Origin: Campylobacter sputorum subsp. sputorum
Lineage (GTDB): Bacteria; Campylobacterota; Campylobacteria; Campylobacterales; Campylobacteraceae
Direction of reading: 5' to 3'
DNA: 64,000 bases
NCBI RefSeq assembly: GCF_008245005.1
Contig: NZ_CP043427.1
Coordinates: 124,001-188,000 of the forward strand
Shown here: one piece after another, positions 26,253 to 35,647 of the stretch
Layout of the letters: each line of letters begins with the position of its first letter
Position numbering within the stretch: position 1 is the first letter of the stretch
Translations under genes and position numbers: made by a program
The notes under the pieces: model-generated
Database searches by the model: none
Seen by the model: the letters and a program-made list of their open reading frames with translations, nothing else
Told to the model about the DNA's origin: nothing

Positions 26253-26867
26253 ATGAAAAAAACTTTAATTTTTACCTCTTTGTTAGCTATTTTGCTTTTG
26301 AGCGGTTGTACAAAACAACCTCAATATATAGGCGATGGCAGTGGATCAAGCGTTGCACCCGTAACTATGGGTATAGATAAGGGTGATTTTGAAAAAGCAG
26401 CAATGGACGCAACGCAAAGTTTATTATCAAGCGGTGCTTTAAATAAGCCAGGTGGCGGTAGATATGTAGTAGCAATTGATCAGGTTATCAATGATACAAC
26501 ACAAAGAATTGATACTGATATGCTTATTAAAAAAATTAGAATAGCTATGTTAAAAAGCGGTAAAGCAGTTGTAACATCGGCTATAAAAGTAGGCGGCGCA
26601 GAATCAACACTTAGTCACTCGGTTAGAGATTTAAGAGATAATGATGAGATAAATCAAAATACAATAGCCAAAAAAGGCACTATGATAGCACCGGATATGG
26701 GGCTTAGCGGTAAAATCATTCAAAGAAATGCAAAAACTATCAAGGGCGATCAATTAGTAGAATACTACTTTCAGCTTACATTAACAGAGCTTGCTAGCGG
26801 ATTAGCATTTTGGGAAGATGAGATTGTTGTTGGCAAACTTGGCTCAAATAAAACAGTAACTTGGTGA
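26253..26867 (+). CDS. LpoB-like outer-membrane lipoprotein (Cj0091-like)
   Basis: The lipobox LSGC follows a short signal peptide (Cys about residue 19). The mature protein has the LpoB/CsgG-related fold: MDATQSLLSSGALNKPGGGR, YVVAIDQVINDTTQRIDTDM, KIRIAMLKSGKAVVTSA, MIAPDMGLSGKIIQRNA and YYFQLTLTELASGLAFWEDE. The 204-residue length fits. It could be a peptidoglycan-synthesis activator or, given the two downstream partners, part of an outer-membrane surface complex. LpoB proteins need to span the periplasm to reach PBP1b, and the linker here is short. Confidence 0.75.
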   Translation: MKKTLIFTSLLAILLLSGCTKQPQYIGDGSGSSVAPVTMGIDKGDFEKAAMDATQSLLSSGALNKPGGGRYVVAIDQVINDTTQRIDTDMLIKKIRIAMLKSGKAVVTSAIKVGGAESTLSHSVRDLRDNDEINQNTIAKKGTMIAPDMGLSGKIIQRNAKTIKGDQLVEYYFQLTLTELASGLAFWEDEIVVGKLGSNKTVTW

Positions 26868-26879
26868 TAAGGAGAAAAT

Positions 26880-28244
26880 ATGTTTAAAAATTTAAAATTA
26901 CTATCTATTTGTGCAATTTTTGCAATGTCTTTATGTGCAAATGAAGTAACAACAAATAGCGTTGCTGAGATTCCTGCAAATGAAGTTGAGGCTCAAAATG
27001 CTATGAGTGATGCATCCGCTCAAGATATCACGCCAAAAAGCATTGAAGATTTTTTTGATGAGTTTGCAAATGAGTATGGTATAAGTTATGGAGAGAGTAT
27101 AAATGGTAAAACATTTTTTAGTGCAAAAGCAACTGCAATGGTAGGTACAAACGATGCTGATTTTGCTAAGGCACTATCTGTTGCATATAATGAGGCATTT
27201 TTAAATTTACAAATAGATTTTATAAGAGATACTTATGGCAAACAAGCGGCTCAAACTTTAAGAAAAACTTTTACTGATAACTCTACAAATGCAAAAGAAT
27301 TTGAAAAACTTCCACCTGAGAGCATATTTGCTCAGCTTTTGACAAAAATCTCAGAATTAGCTGGTGCTAAACTTGATGAGATGCTAACAAATCTAGGTGT
27401 TGATTTTCAAAAAGGTCTTAGCGAAGAGAGAAAAAAGATTTTGATGGCTGAAAATTTAGTAAAAAATATCCAAACAACTGCTATGGGACAAATTTCGGGC
27501 TTAGTTCCGATTCAAACCGCAGTTACAAAAGATGGTTCTACTTATGATATAGGCGTTATTGCTGTAATGAGCGAAAAAACAGTTCAAATCGCAAGAGATA
27601 TGAAATTTAAAAGAAATTCTATCATAAAAGGCAAAGGTAAAAATATAAAAGAGTTTTTACCTACTACAAATGATGGATTTTTAGATGAATTTGGTATCCG
27701 CTTGGTTTATGATGAAAATGGAGCGCCAGTGATTTTGAGTTATGGTAGATGGGGATATATTAAAAATAGCTCAGATGAGTATGTAAATAAAAGGCAAAAA
27801 GATATAGCACAAAAACAAGCAGCCGCTCAAGCCGATGCAGCAATTAGCGAGTTTGTAGCTTTAAGCCTGTCTTTAAAAGAAAATTCTCAAAGTGGAAAAG
27901 ATGTAGAGCATGCACTAACTCAGCTAATCACATCTGGAAATACTCAAGAGAGTGAAAAAGTTGCAAAAAATATCATAGATATAGCTTCAAGTGAAGTAAA
28001 AGCAACCTCAAATATGCAACTAAAGGGCATAAGAACACTAAAAAGATGGTCAGCATCTGATAAAAATAATGTCGAACATGTTGGAGTTGTAAGATTTTAC
28101 TCTTATGCGAATGTTAAAAATACAAATGAAGTTTTAGGTATTCAAAATGGTAAAAATTCAAATCAAACACAACAAAAAGCCGTAAAAAAGTCACAAGATG
28201 TTTCAAGTAAAAGTAAAATGGTAAATGATTTGGATGATTTTTAG
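26880..28244 (+). CDS. Exported protein, DUF6844-like (Cj0092-like)
   Basis: A signal peptide (ICAIFAMSLCANE) leads into a 430-residue periplasmic protein. The central part (FFSAKATAMVGTNDADFAKAL, AFLNLQIDFIRDTYGKQ) and the C-terminal part (SNMQLKGIRTLKRWSA, HVGVVRFYSYANV) look like two related alpha-beta modules. Such modules occur in Lpp20/FlgP-like and CsgG-neighbour proteins. I recognise it only by operon context; no catalytic motif is visible. A short Ala/Gln-rich helix (QKDIAQKQAAAQADAAISEF) joins the halves. Confidence 0.65.
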   Translation: MFKNLKLLSICAIFAMSLCANEVTTNSVAEIPANEVEAQNAMSDASAQDITPKSIEDFFDEFANEYGISYGESINGKTFFSAKATAMVGTNDADFAKALSVAYNEAFLNLQIDFIRDTYGKQAAQTLRKTFTDNSTNAKEFEKLPPESIFAQLLTKISELAGAKLDEMLTNLGVDFQKGLSEERKKILMAENLVKNIQTTAMGQISGLVPIQTAVTKDGSTYDIGVIAVMSEKTVQIARDMKFKRNSIIKGKGKNIKEFLPTTNDGFLDEFGIRLVYDENGAPVILSYGRWGYIKNSSDEYVNKRQKDIAQKQAAAQADAAISEFVALSLSLKENSQSGKDVEHALTQLITSGNTQESEKVAKNIIDIASSEVKATSNMQLKGIRTLKRWSASDKNNVEHVGVVRFYSYANVKNTNEVLGIQNGKNSNQTQQKAVKKSQDVSSKSKMVNDLDDF

Positions 28245-28253
28245 GGAAAAATT

Positions 28254-29474
28254 ATGAAAAAATTAATAATTGTTTTTATTTTTTTGCTTTTAAATTTAAA
28301 TGCTGAGGTAATAAAAAATATCAATACAAAAACTATGGCTGGGAGCGGAAGTGGTGTAACAAGAGAAGAAGCTATAAATAATGCCATTATAGAAGCATTA
28401 GGAAAGCTTCAAGGCGTAAAAGTAAATAGTTCTAAGTTTATCTCAACAAAAGCTGTGGCTAACAATGGTCAAAGTGATATAAAAGACACTTATTCGTCTG
28501 AGATTAATCGTGTTACAAATGGCAGAGTTGATGGATTTAGTGTAGATAACATATCGCAGTTTGATGGAATGTTTCAAGCAGATGTTACCATTAAAAAAGT
28601 ATACTCATCAAAACAATACAAAACCCCTGGACTTGATCCAAATAATCGCCGCAAAATGGCAGTTTTGCCTGTTTTTAGCGATAGGGATTATTTTTTAGTT
28701 TTTGAGGGTAAAATTGCCAAAGAAGAACTAACTAGACCGCTTACCCAAGATATATTAAATGCTATGACAAACACTAGGAAATTTACTATTTTAGATAGAG
28801 TGAGTAATCCTGGTGTTTATGCATTGGAAGAAGCTGTTGTTAGTTCAAAGCAAGCCGCAAACGATGAAGCATTAAAGCTTGGAAATGTATTAGGTGCTGA
28901 TTATATTTTAATAACAAATATTTCTGATTTTGATATTTCAAAAAATACTTCAAATTTAACTGGAAAAACTCAAAATAAAATTACTACAAGAATCGAATAT
29001 AGGGTTTTAATGATGGCTACAAGGCAAGTTAAATTTTCTGGAACAAAAAATTTCAGTATTAATGCAAGTGGAAATTCTTTAGGTGAAATCATTTCAAAAG
29101 CTACAAACAAAATCGCAAACGAAATTAGCTTTGAGATAATAGATGCCATTTATCCCCTAAAAGTTGCAGATGTTGTAAATAATGAAGTTATCATATCTCA
29201 AAGCTTAAATATTGGTGAAATTTATGATGTTTTTTCACAAGGTAAAAAGATAGCGGATTCTTATACAAAAGAGAGTGTTGGAAGTATTGAAAACAAAACA
29301 GCTAGCATAGAAATCATCCGCTCAAGCTCAAAAATGTCTTATGCTAAAATTTTAGAAGGAAGTGTTAAAAAAGGAGATATTTGTAGAAAAAAAGATAGTG
29401 GCATTAATTCAAACATAGGTAAAAACAGTAGTGTAAAAATTAAAGAAAATGGCGGAGTTGTCCTTCCATTTTAA
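28254..29474 (+). CDS. CsgG-related exported protein (Cj0093-like)
   Basis: The signal peptide is MKKLIIVFIFLLLNLNA. Residues about 20-115 form an Lpp20-like module (AGSGSGVTREEAINNAIIEA, then VDGFSVDNISQFDGMFQADV). Residues about 130-285 have the CsgG nucleotide-free domain: KMAVLPVFSDRDYFLVF, FTILDRVSNPGVYALEEA, LKLGNVLGADYILITNISDF. There is no Cys for lipid attachment. CsgG proteins form outer-membrane secretion channels for curli, but this version lacks a lipid anchor and is probably a periplasmic or surface partner of the LpoB-like lipoprotein. It is the last gene of the operon. Confidence 0.7.
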   Translation: MKKLIIVFIFLLLNLNAEVIKNINTKTMAGSGSGVTREEAINNAIIEALGKLQGVKVNSSKFISTKAVANNGQSDIKDTYSSEINRVTNGRVDGFSVDNISQFDGMFQADVTIKKVYSSKQYKTPGLDPNNRRKMAVLPVFSDRDYFLVFEGKIAKEELTRPLTQDILNAMTNTRKFTILDRVSNPGVYALEEAVVSSKQAANDEALKLGNVLGADYILITNISDFDISKNTSNLTGKTQNKITTRIEYRVLMMATRQVKFSGTKNFSINASGNSLGEIISKATNKIANEISFEIIDAIYPLKVADVVNNEVIISQSLNIGEIYDVFSQGKKIADSYTKESVGSIENKTASIEIIRSSSKMSYAKILEGSVKKGDICRKKDSGINSNIGKNSSVKIKENGGVVLPF

Positions 29475-29498
29475 TAAAGCCTTGAAAAAGGCTTTATT
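29473..29498. terminator. Bidirectional terminator overlapping both stop codons
   Basis: A perfect 11-bp stem, AATAAAGCCTT-GAAA-AAGGCTTTATT, has a GNRA-like loop and A/T tracts on both sides. It includes bases of the TAA stop of the CsgG-like gene and of the acnB stop on the other strand. Confidence 0.88.
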
Positions 29499-32052
29499 TT
29501 AATTCAAAATTTTCTAACTCATTGAAATTTAAATATTTGTAAATTTCGTGTTCTTTTCCTTCTAATTTTTTTGGAACCATATTTAGATATTCTTCTTTGC
29601 TCGGCAGTCTTCCTAGTATTGCACACATTGCTGCAAGTTCCGCACTTCCTAGATAAACCTGTGCCCCCATTCCCATTCTGTTATCAAAGTTTCTAGTAGA
29701 TGTTGAAAATACTATCGCATTATCTTTTACTCGTGCTTGATTTCCCATACAAAGAGAACATCCAGCAACTTCTATTCTAGCTCCAGCTGTACCAAAAAGG
29801 CTAAAATAACCCTCTGCTTTTAATTTTTCTTGATCCATTTTAGTTGGAGGAACAACCCAAAGTCTAGTAGGTATCTGCCCCTCGCCTTTTAAAATTTCCC
29901 CTAAAGCCCTGTAATGACCGATATTTGTCATACAGCTTCCAACAAAAACTTCATCAATATGTTTTGGTCTTTTTGGATCAGCTAAAATTTCACTAAGTGT
30001 TGCAACATCATCAGGATCATTTGGACAAGCTAAAATTGGCTCAGTTATTTCATTCATATTTATCTCTATGATTTGAGCATATTTTGCGTCTTTGTCTGCT
30101 TTTAAAAGTTCTGGATTATCAAGCCATTTTTGCATATTTTCTTTTCTGCGTTCTAAAGTTTCTTTGTTTTCATAGCCTGCTTTTATCATTGCATCTATTA
30201 AAACTATATTTGATTTTAGATATTCAATTACTGGCTCTTTCTTGAGTGCAACAGTGCAAGCTGCAGCACTTCTTTCAGCACTTGCATCACTTAACTCAAA
30301 AGCTTGTTCAACTTTTAAATTCTCAAGTCCTTGTATTTCTAAAATTTTACCTGCAAATATATTTTTTTTATTTTTTTTAGATACTGTCAAAAGTCCTTGT
30401 TTTATAGCATAATATGGTATAGCATTTACAAGATCTCTTAGTGTTATACCAGGTTGCATTTTTCCTATAAATTTAACTAGAACAGATTGAGGCATATTTA
30501 AAGGCATTATTCCTAAAACTGCTGCAAATGCTACAAGTCCACTTCCTGCAGGAAAACTTATGCCTATAGGAAATCTCGTATGGCTATCACCGCCTGTTCC
30601 TACAGTGTCTGGTAAAACCATTCTATTTAACCACGAGTGAATTACTCCATCTCCTGGTTTTAACGCAACACCGCCTCTTGAACTCATAAAATTTGGTAAT
30701 GTTTTATGTGTTAGTGCATCACTTGGTTTTGGATAAGCTGCTGTATGACAGAAGCTTTGAAGTACAAAATCAGCGTTAAATCCAAGACTTGCCAACTCTT
30801 TTATCTCATCTCTTGTCATCGGTCCAGTTGTATCTTGTGAGCCAACCGTTAAGGTTTGTGGTTCTACATACATTCCAGCTCTTACGCCTTTTAATCCACA
30901 AGCACGACCAACTATTTTTTGAGCAAGAGTGTAGCCACTTTTTTCATCATTTTGAGGTTGAGTTGGTTTTATAAAAATATCTTCATCATCTTTTAAATTT
31001 AAAGCTTTTCTAGCTTTGTAGCATAGCGATTTTGCGATTATTAAAGGTATTCGCCCACCTGCTTTAACCTCATCTTTTATTGTATTTGGGATAAGTTCAA
31101 ATTTACTTACAACTTTACCATTTTTTATAATTTCGCCTTTATAAGGATAAATTTCTATCTCATCTCCTGTTTTTAACTCATCAACATTTGCTATAATCGG
31201 CAAGGCACCGCTATCTTGTGCTGTATTAAAAAATATCGGAGCAATGGTTGAGCCTATGATGATTCCACCTGTTTTTTTGTTTGGCACACCATCTATTTGT
31301 GTTCCTATATGCCACTGGATAGAATTAATCGCACTTTTTCTACTACTTCCTGTTCCCACAACATCTCCAACATAAACTACTTGCTTTTTAGTTTCTTTAA
31401 GTTTATTTATCTGTTTTATACCATCTGGGACTTTTTTTTGTAACATTGCTAGAGCATGAAGCGGTATGTCGCTACGACTAAAAGCTTCACTTGCTGGACT
31501 TAAATCATCTGTATTTGTCTCCCCATCAACTTTAAATACCACTGCTTGTATTTTTTGCGGTATATCATTTTTTGATTTAAACCACTCCGCGTTTGCCCAT
31601 GATTCCAAGATATCTTTGGCGTATTTGTTTGTTTTGGCTAGTTTTAAGATATCGTTAAAATAATCATGAACAAAAATTGTATTTTTAAGTGTATTTGCAG
31701 CCTGTTTAGTAACTTTTTCATCTTTATTTTCTAAACAAGATATCAAAACAATAACACTATATCCGCCAAGCATTGTTTTTAGCATATCTATGGCTTGAAA
31801 TTTATCTATACCATTTATCGATAAATCGTGGTTTATAATCTCATTTAGAAATTCAGCTTTGATTTTAGCAGCGTCATCTACGCCCGGATTTACGCGATTT
31901 TTTAGTAGATTTATAAGTTCATCGCTTTTTGCATCACCACTTTTTAATAGCTCACAAATTTCTTTTGTATCAGACGCACTTAGGGCTAAAGGGGGAATTC
32001 CCATCTCATTTCTTTTACTTTTTTCTTCATTGTAGCGAGTAAAGAAGTCCAT
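29494..32052 (-). CDS. acnB: Aconitate hydratase B
   Basis: The 852-residue length and domain order (N-terminal HEAT-like domain, swivel domain with [20 protein letters not shown], then the cluster domains) are those of AcnB rather than AcnA. Iron-sulfur ligands are in [14 protein letters not shown] and the pair [31 protein letters not shown] binds substrate. It interconverts citrate and isocitrate in the TCA cycle. AcnB also binds RNA in its apo form in several bacteria, giving an iron-dependent switch. The start has AAAGGATAAAAA upstream. Confidence 0.95.
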   Translation of the reverse strand: MDFFTRYNEEKSKRNEMGIPPLALSASDTKEICELLKSGDAKSDELINLLKNRVNPGVDDAAKIKAEFLNEIINHDLSINGIDKFQAIDMLKTMLGGYSVIVLISCLENKDEKVTKQAANTLKNTIFVHDYFNDILKLAKTNKYAKDILESWANAEWFKSKNDIPQKIQAVVFKVDGETNTDDLSPASEAFSRSDIPLHALAMLQKKVPDGIKQINKLKETKKQVVYVGDVVGTGSSRKSAINSIQWHIGTQIDGVPNKKTGGIIIGSTIAPIFFNTAQDSGALPIIANVDELKTGDEIEIYPYKGEIIKNGKVVSKFELIPNTIKDEVKAGGRIPLIIAKSLCYKARKALNLKDDEDIFIKPTQPQNDEKSGYTLAQKIVGRACGLKGVRAGMYVEPQTLTVGSQDTTGPMTRDEIKELASLGFNADFVLQSFCHTAAYPKPSDALTHKTLPNFMSSRGGVALKPGDGVIHSWLNRMVLPDTVGTGGDSHTRFPIGISFPAGSGLVAFAAVLGIMPLNMPQSVLVKFIGKMQPGITLRDLVNAIPYYAIKQGLLTVSKKNKKNIFAGKILEIQGLENLKVEQAFELSDASAERSAAACTVALKKEPVIEYLKSNIVLIDAMIKAGYENKETLERRKENMQKWLDNPELLKADKDAKYAQIIEINMNEITEPILACPNDPDDVATLSEILADPKRPKHIDEVFVGSCMTNIGHYRALGEILKGEGQIPTRLWVVPPTKMDQEKLKAEGYFSLFGTAGARIEVAGCSLCMGNQARVKDNAIVFSTSTRNFDNRMGMGAQVYLGSAELAAMCAILGRLPSKEEYLNMVPKKLEGKEHEIYKYLNFNELENFELK

Positions 32053-32301
32053 TTTTTATCCTTTAATTTGTAATATTTTAATTTTAACACAAGCTTTTTA
32101 AAATATTATAAATATTAATGCTTAATCTAAAAAATTAAATTGAAAATATTTTGTATGATTGCTCTTGAAAAAAATTCATAAAATATCTTTTAAATTTAGA
32201 TTATTTTTTTAAATTTTTTATGCCTGTAAAATATCTATGTTTTTTAGCAGTAAAATAGATTTGGGCTAAAAAATGTATTGTTTGATTAAAATCTTTTTTA
32301 C
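32053..32301. other. AT-rich spacer between acnB and the metal operon
   Basis: Divergent promoters for acnB and the metal operon must lie here. I see no ORF, RNA gene or strong hairpin in this part. Confidence 0.5.
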
Positions 32302-32330
32302 TTGACAACCGTTTTCAAAAAAAGTATAAT
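32302..32330 (+). promoter_or_regulatory. Near-consensus sigma70 promoter of the zinc/cadmium operon
   Basis: TTGACA (32302-32307) and TATAAT (32325-32330) are both exact consensus hexamers and are separated by 17 bases. Such a perfect -35 is unusual in Campylobacter, where -35 sites are normally poor. Transcription should start about 32337, at the edge of the operator palindrome. Confidence 0.85.
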
Positions 32331-32335
32331 TCTAG

Positions 32336-32375
32336 ATTATTTTATATATGAACATATATTCATATATAAAATAAT
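32336..32375. promoter_or_regulatory. Operator palindrome of the ArsR/SmtB-type repressor
   Basis: The arms ATTATTTTATATATGAA (32336-32352) and TTCATATATAAAATAAT (32359-32375) are perfect reverse complements around CATATA. The TATGAA...TTCATA core is the usual operator of SmtB/CadC/ZiaR repressors. It overlaps the predicted transcription start, so bound repressor would block the promoter. Confidence 0.85.
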
Positions 32376-32403
32376 TAAATTTATTTAATTTAGGAAGGTG
32401 CGT

Positions 32404-32748
32404 ATGGATTTTTGTGAAGTTAGCATAATACATCAAGATATAGTAAAAAATGTAATGAAAAATATGCCAGAAGACGATAGTTTAGAGCGTTTGGCGGATT
32501 TTTTTAAAATTTTTTCAGATAGCACAAGGGTGCGAATACTTTGGGCTTTAAGTCAAAATGAAATGTGTGTTTGTGATATAGCATACCTTTTAAGTATGAG
32601 TAATTCAAGCATATCTCATCAGTTAAGGGTGCTTAAACAAGGCGGTTTTGTTAAAAATAGACGAGATGGCAAAGTTGTGTATTATAGTTTAAGAGATGAA
32701 CATATAAGCACTATTTTAAATCAAAGTTTGATTCATATAAACGAATAA
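32404..32748 (+). CDS. Metal-sensing ArsR/SmtB family repressor (Zn/Cd type)
   Basis: The winged-helix core is RLADFFKIFSDSTRVRILWA, EMCVCDIAYLLSMSNSSISH and LRVLKQGGFVKNRRDGK. Both known metal sites are visible. The alpha3N site has Cys4 (and His10) at the N terminus plus Cys55 and Cys57 in EMCVCD. The alpha5 site has Asp98, His100, His111 and Glu114, with exactly the spacing of SmtB (D-X-H, then H-X2-E). Zinc, cadmium or lead should release it from the operator just upstream. I chose ATG 32404 because the AGGAAGG site is correctly spaced; a GTG at 32398 lies inside it. Confidence 0.92.
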   Translation: MDFCEVSIIHQDIVKNVMKNMPEDDSLERLADFFKIFSDSTRVRILWALSQNEMCVCDIAYLLSMSNSSISHQLRVLKQGGFVKNRRDGKVVYYSLRDEHISTILNQSLIHINE

Positions 32749-32758
32749 AGGGTAAAAA

Positions 32759-32980
32759 ATGTGTAAAAAATTCACACTTAAAAATTTAGAATGTGCTAAT
32801 TGTGCTTCTAAAATGGAAGAACAAATATCAAAAATAAATGGCGTCCAAAGTGTTAGTATAAATTTCATAACAACTAAAATGAAGCTAAATTATGATGAAA
32901 ATATGGAAGATGAAATTTTAAACAGATGTCAAAGTATCATTTCTAAAATAGAGCCAAATACTATTATGGAAATTTTATAA
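32759..32980 (+). CDS. Stand-alone HMA heavy-metal-binding protein
   Basis: A 73-residue ferredoxin-like HMA domain. The metal motif LECANC (Cys12, Cys15) is followed by KMEEQISKINGVQSVSINF and MKLNYDENME. The acidic residue before CxxC is typical for domains that serve Zn/Cd/Pb ATPases. In most relatives this domain is the N terminus of the ATPase; here it is a separate gene that stops one base before the ATPase start, in a different frame. It is therefore a metallochaperone or the detached N domain of the pump. Confidence 0.87.
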   Translation: MCKKFTLKNLECANCASKMEEQISKINGVQSVSINFITTKMKLNYDENMEDEILNRCQSIISKIEPNTIMEIL

Positions 32981-32981
32981 G

Positions 32982-34811
32982 ATGAAAAAAGATATAAGTT
33001 TTATTTGTGTTTGTATTTTTATAGTTATTGTTTCATTTTTTATAGAAAATAATATTTTAAAAACTAGTTTTTTGGCAATTTCGTATATTGTTGTAGGATA
33101 CGATGTTCTTTTAAATGGCGTTAAAACATTAACAAAAAAATCTTTTTTAGATGAGAATTTTTTGATGAGTATAGCATCTCTTGGAGCTTTTTTCATAGGA
33201 GAGCAGTTAGAAGCAGTTGGCGTAATGTTGTTTTATAAGATAGGCGAAACTTTTGAACGCTACTCATTAAATAAATCAAGAAATTCTCTAAAAGATGCGA
33301 TGAAGCTTATGCCAGAATATGCAAATTTAAAACTAGATAACGGCGAGCATAAAAAAGTTGATCCAAATTCTATCAATATAGGCGATATTATACTCATAAA
33401 ACCAGGGGAAAAAGTGCCAATTGATGGCATTATAATAAGCGGTAATTCATCTTTAAACACCTCAGCTATCACAGGAGAGCCCATTCCAAAAGAACTTAAA
33501 ACTGGCGATGAAATAACAAGTGGATATGTAAATATAAATGGGCTTTTAGAAGTTAAGGTTACAAAAAACTTTGAAAACTCAACTATAGCCCAAATTTTAG
33601 AGCTTGTAGAAGATGCTACAACAAAAAAATCAAAACAAGAAAAATTTATAACCAAATTTGCTAGAGTTTATACGCCCATTGTAGTTTTTGTGGCAATATT
33701 TATAACTATTGTTCCGCCATTTTTTACTGGCGAGGTTAAAGAATGGCTTTATAGAGCGTTAATATTTCTAGTAGTTTCTTGTCCTTGTGCTCTTGTGATA
33801 TCTGTACCACTTAGTTTTTTTGGAGGTATAGGAGCGTCAAGTAAAAAAGGAATTTTGGTAAAAGGAAGTAATTTTTTAGATGTGCTTTCAAAGGCAAAAA
33901 CTTTTGTTTTTGATAAAACCGGAACGCTTACAAAGGGCGAATTTATGGTTGATGAGGTGGTAAGTGTTTGTAAATTTAGTAAAAATGATATACTTGAGTT
34001 TGCGGCTTTATCACAACTTTACTCATCTCATCCCATCGGCATTTCGCTTATAAAATATGCAAAAAATTTGGATATAAATTTAGATGAAAATTTAGTTAGT
34101 AATTTAGAAGAAATTCCCGGATTTGGCATAAAAGCAGATATAAAAGGAAGTAGGGTTTTGATTGGGAATGCAAATTTACTAAAAGATTTTGTACTTCCAA
34201 AACTTGATAAAACTTCTACTTTTATAGCAATAAATGGAGAATTTGCGGGATACATTACATTTAAAGACGAGATAAGATATGATGCTATAACAACTATAAA
34301 ATATCTCAAAAGCAAAAAAATAAAAACATTTATGCTAACAGGAGATAAAGAAAACTCAGCAAAACTTATAGCAACAAAACTTGGGATAGACCATGTTTTT
34401 GCAGAGCTAACACCGATGAAAAAAGTTGAAATTTTAGAAAGCTTGATGGATAAAAAAGCAAAAAATGAAACTATCTGTTATATAGGAGATGGTATAAATG
34501 ATGCTCCTGTTTTAGCGAGAGCTGATGTGGGTATATCTATGTTTGGAAGTAGTGCCGCAATAGAAGCTGGAGATATAGTTTTGCTTGATAGTAGTTTAAA
34601 TAAACTAAAAACAGCCTTGCAAATTTCTAAAAAAACTATAAATATAGCCTACGAAAATATCATTTTTAGTATAGGCATAAAGATATTTGTGCTTATTTTG
34701 GCTATTTTTGGTTTTGCATCTATGTGGGCAGCAATATTTGCAGATGTTGGAGTTACGATACTTGCCATACTAAACTCATTTAGGGTTTTTGCTTATGCTA
34801 AAAAGATTTAA
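32982..34811 (+). CDS. cadA: P1B-type Zn/Cd/Pb-exporting ATPase lacking an N-terminal HMA domain
   Basis: All P-type landmarks are present: the actuator TAITGEPIPKE, the membrane CPC in LVVSCPCALVISVP, the phosphorylation site FDKTGTLTKGE (about residue 315), the HP motif SSHPIGIS and the hinge GDGINDAPVLARADVGISM. The last membrane helices carry NII-SIGIKIF and WAAIFADVGVTILAILNS; the Lys and Asp there define the Zn/Cd/Pb subgroup. It exports these metals across the inner membrane. The protein begins straight with a membrane helix, so the cytoplasmic metal-binding domain is supplied by the preceding small gene. Tail-to-tail overlap of 4 nt with the TSUP gene. Confidence 0.92.
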   Translation: MKKDISFICVCIFIVIVSFFIENNILKTSFLAISYIVVGYDVLLNGVKTLTKKSFLDENFLMSIASLGAFFIGEQLEAVGVMLFYKIGETFERYSLNKSRNSLKDAMKLMPEYANLKLDNGEHKKVDPNSINIGDIILIKPGEKVPIDGIIISGNSSLNTSAITGEPIPKELKTGDEITSGYVNINGLLEVKVTKNFENSTIAQILELVEDATTKKSKQEKFITKFARVYTPIVVFVAIFITIVPPFFTGEVKEWLYRALIFLVVSCPCALVISVPLSFFGGIGASSKKGILVKGSNFLDVLSKAKTFVFDKTGTLTKGEFMVDEVVSVCKFSKNDILEFAALSQLYSSHPIGISLIKYAKNLDINLDENLVSNLEEIPGFGIKADIKGSRVLIGNANLLKDFVLPKLDKTSTFIAINGEFAGYITFKDEIRYDAITTIKYLKSKKIKTFMLTGDKENSAKLIATKLGIDHVFAELTPMKKVEILESLMDKKAKNETICYIGDGINDAPVLARADVGISMFGSSAAIEAGDIVLLDSSLNKLKTALQISKKTINIAYENIIFSIGIKIFVLILAIFGFASMWAAIFADVGVTILAILNSFRVFAYAKKI

Positions 34812-35566
34812 AATATAAATCCATAAATAATTTTTAAAATGGTTAAAGCAACTATGATTAAAAATATTGTCTTTATCCATTTTACATCTTTTTTAATAAC
34901 AAAATTTGAGCCAAAATATCCGCCTAAAATTTGACCTAATGCCATTATAAATCCAACAAGCCAAAGAATTTGTCCGCCAAATATAAAAACAACCAAAGAG
35001 ACGAAATTTGAGACGAAATTTAAAACCTTAGTGTGTGCAACGGCTTTTTTCATATAAAGTCCAAGAACGCCAACTAATGCAAATGTCCAAAATGATCCAG
35101 CCCCAGGTCCAAAAAAGCCATCATAAAATCCTAAAATCAGTCCAAAAATGATATAAAAAGGCTTTGGAGACATTCTAGCTTTTGTGTCTTTCTCGCCTAA
35201 ATTTGGCGAAAAAATTGTATAGATAAAAATACCAATAAGCAAAAAAGGGATTATGTAGTTTAAAAATTTCGCATCTATAAAAAGCACAAGTGTTGTTCCA
35301 CTACACGCACCTATAAATGTAAAAATTATCCCAGTTATTATCTCTTTTTTGTCGATATAACCTTTTGCCCAAAAATTTGCAGCAGCCGTAAAAGTCCCAA
35401 AACTTCCTTGCAATTTATTTGTAGCAAGTGCAATATGTGGAGGAACATTCATAGCTAGAAGTGCTGGCAAACAGATAAGTCCGCCACCTCCTGCTATAGC
35501 ATCTACAAAACCACCCAAAAATGCAGCTATAAAAAATATACCAAATTGCCAAATTTCAAATTCCAT
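34808..35566 (-). CDS. TSUP family (TauE/SafE) membrane permease, YfcA-like
   Basis: The 252-residue protein has about eight membrane helices. It carries the family signature FLGGFVDAIAGGGGLICLPALL near residue 20, then ALATNKLQGSFGTFTAAANF, and in the second half GFYDGFFGPGAGSFWTFALV with the matching repeat. TSUP permeases move organosulfur or organic acid anions, but the substrate of YfcA-type members is not known. No neighbour suggests a substrate. Confidence 0.85.
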   Translation of the reverse strand: MEFEIWQFGIFFIAAFLGGFVDAIAGGGGLICLPALLAMNVPPHIALATNKLQGSFGTFTAAANFWAKGYIDKKEIITGIIFTFIGACSGTTLVLFIDAKFLNYIIPFLLIGIFIYTIFSPNLGEKDTKARMSPKPFYIIFGLILGFYDGFFGPGAGSFWTFALVGVLGLYMKKAVAHTKVLNFVSNFVSLVVFIFGGQILWLVGFIMALGQILGGYFGSNFVIKKDVKWIKTIFLIIVALTILKIIYGFIF

Positions 35567-35647
35567 CGTTTGCTTCTTTTTAAATTTAATTAGTAATTTT
35601 AACTCATTTAAATATAAAATTTACTAAATTTATAAAAAAGGATTGTT

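Noticed and set aside
33260-33655. 131-codon minus-strand frame
   Set aside because: Lies inside the P1B-ATPase gene over its actuator domain; no homology-like features.
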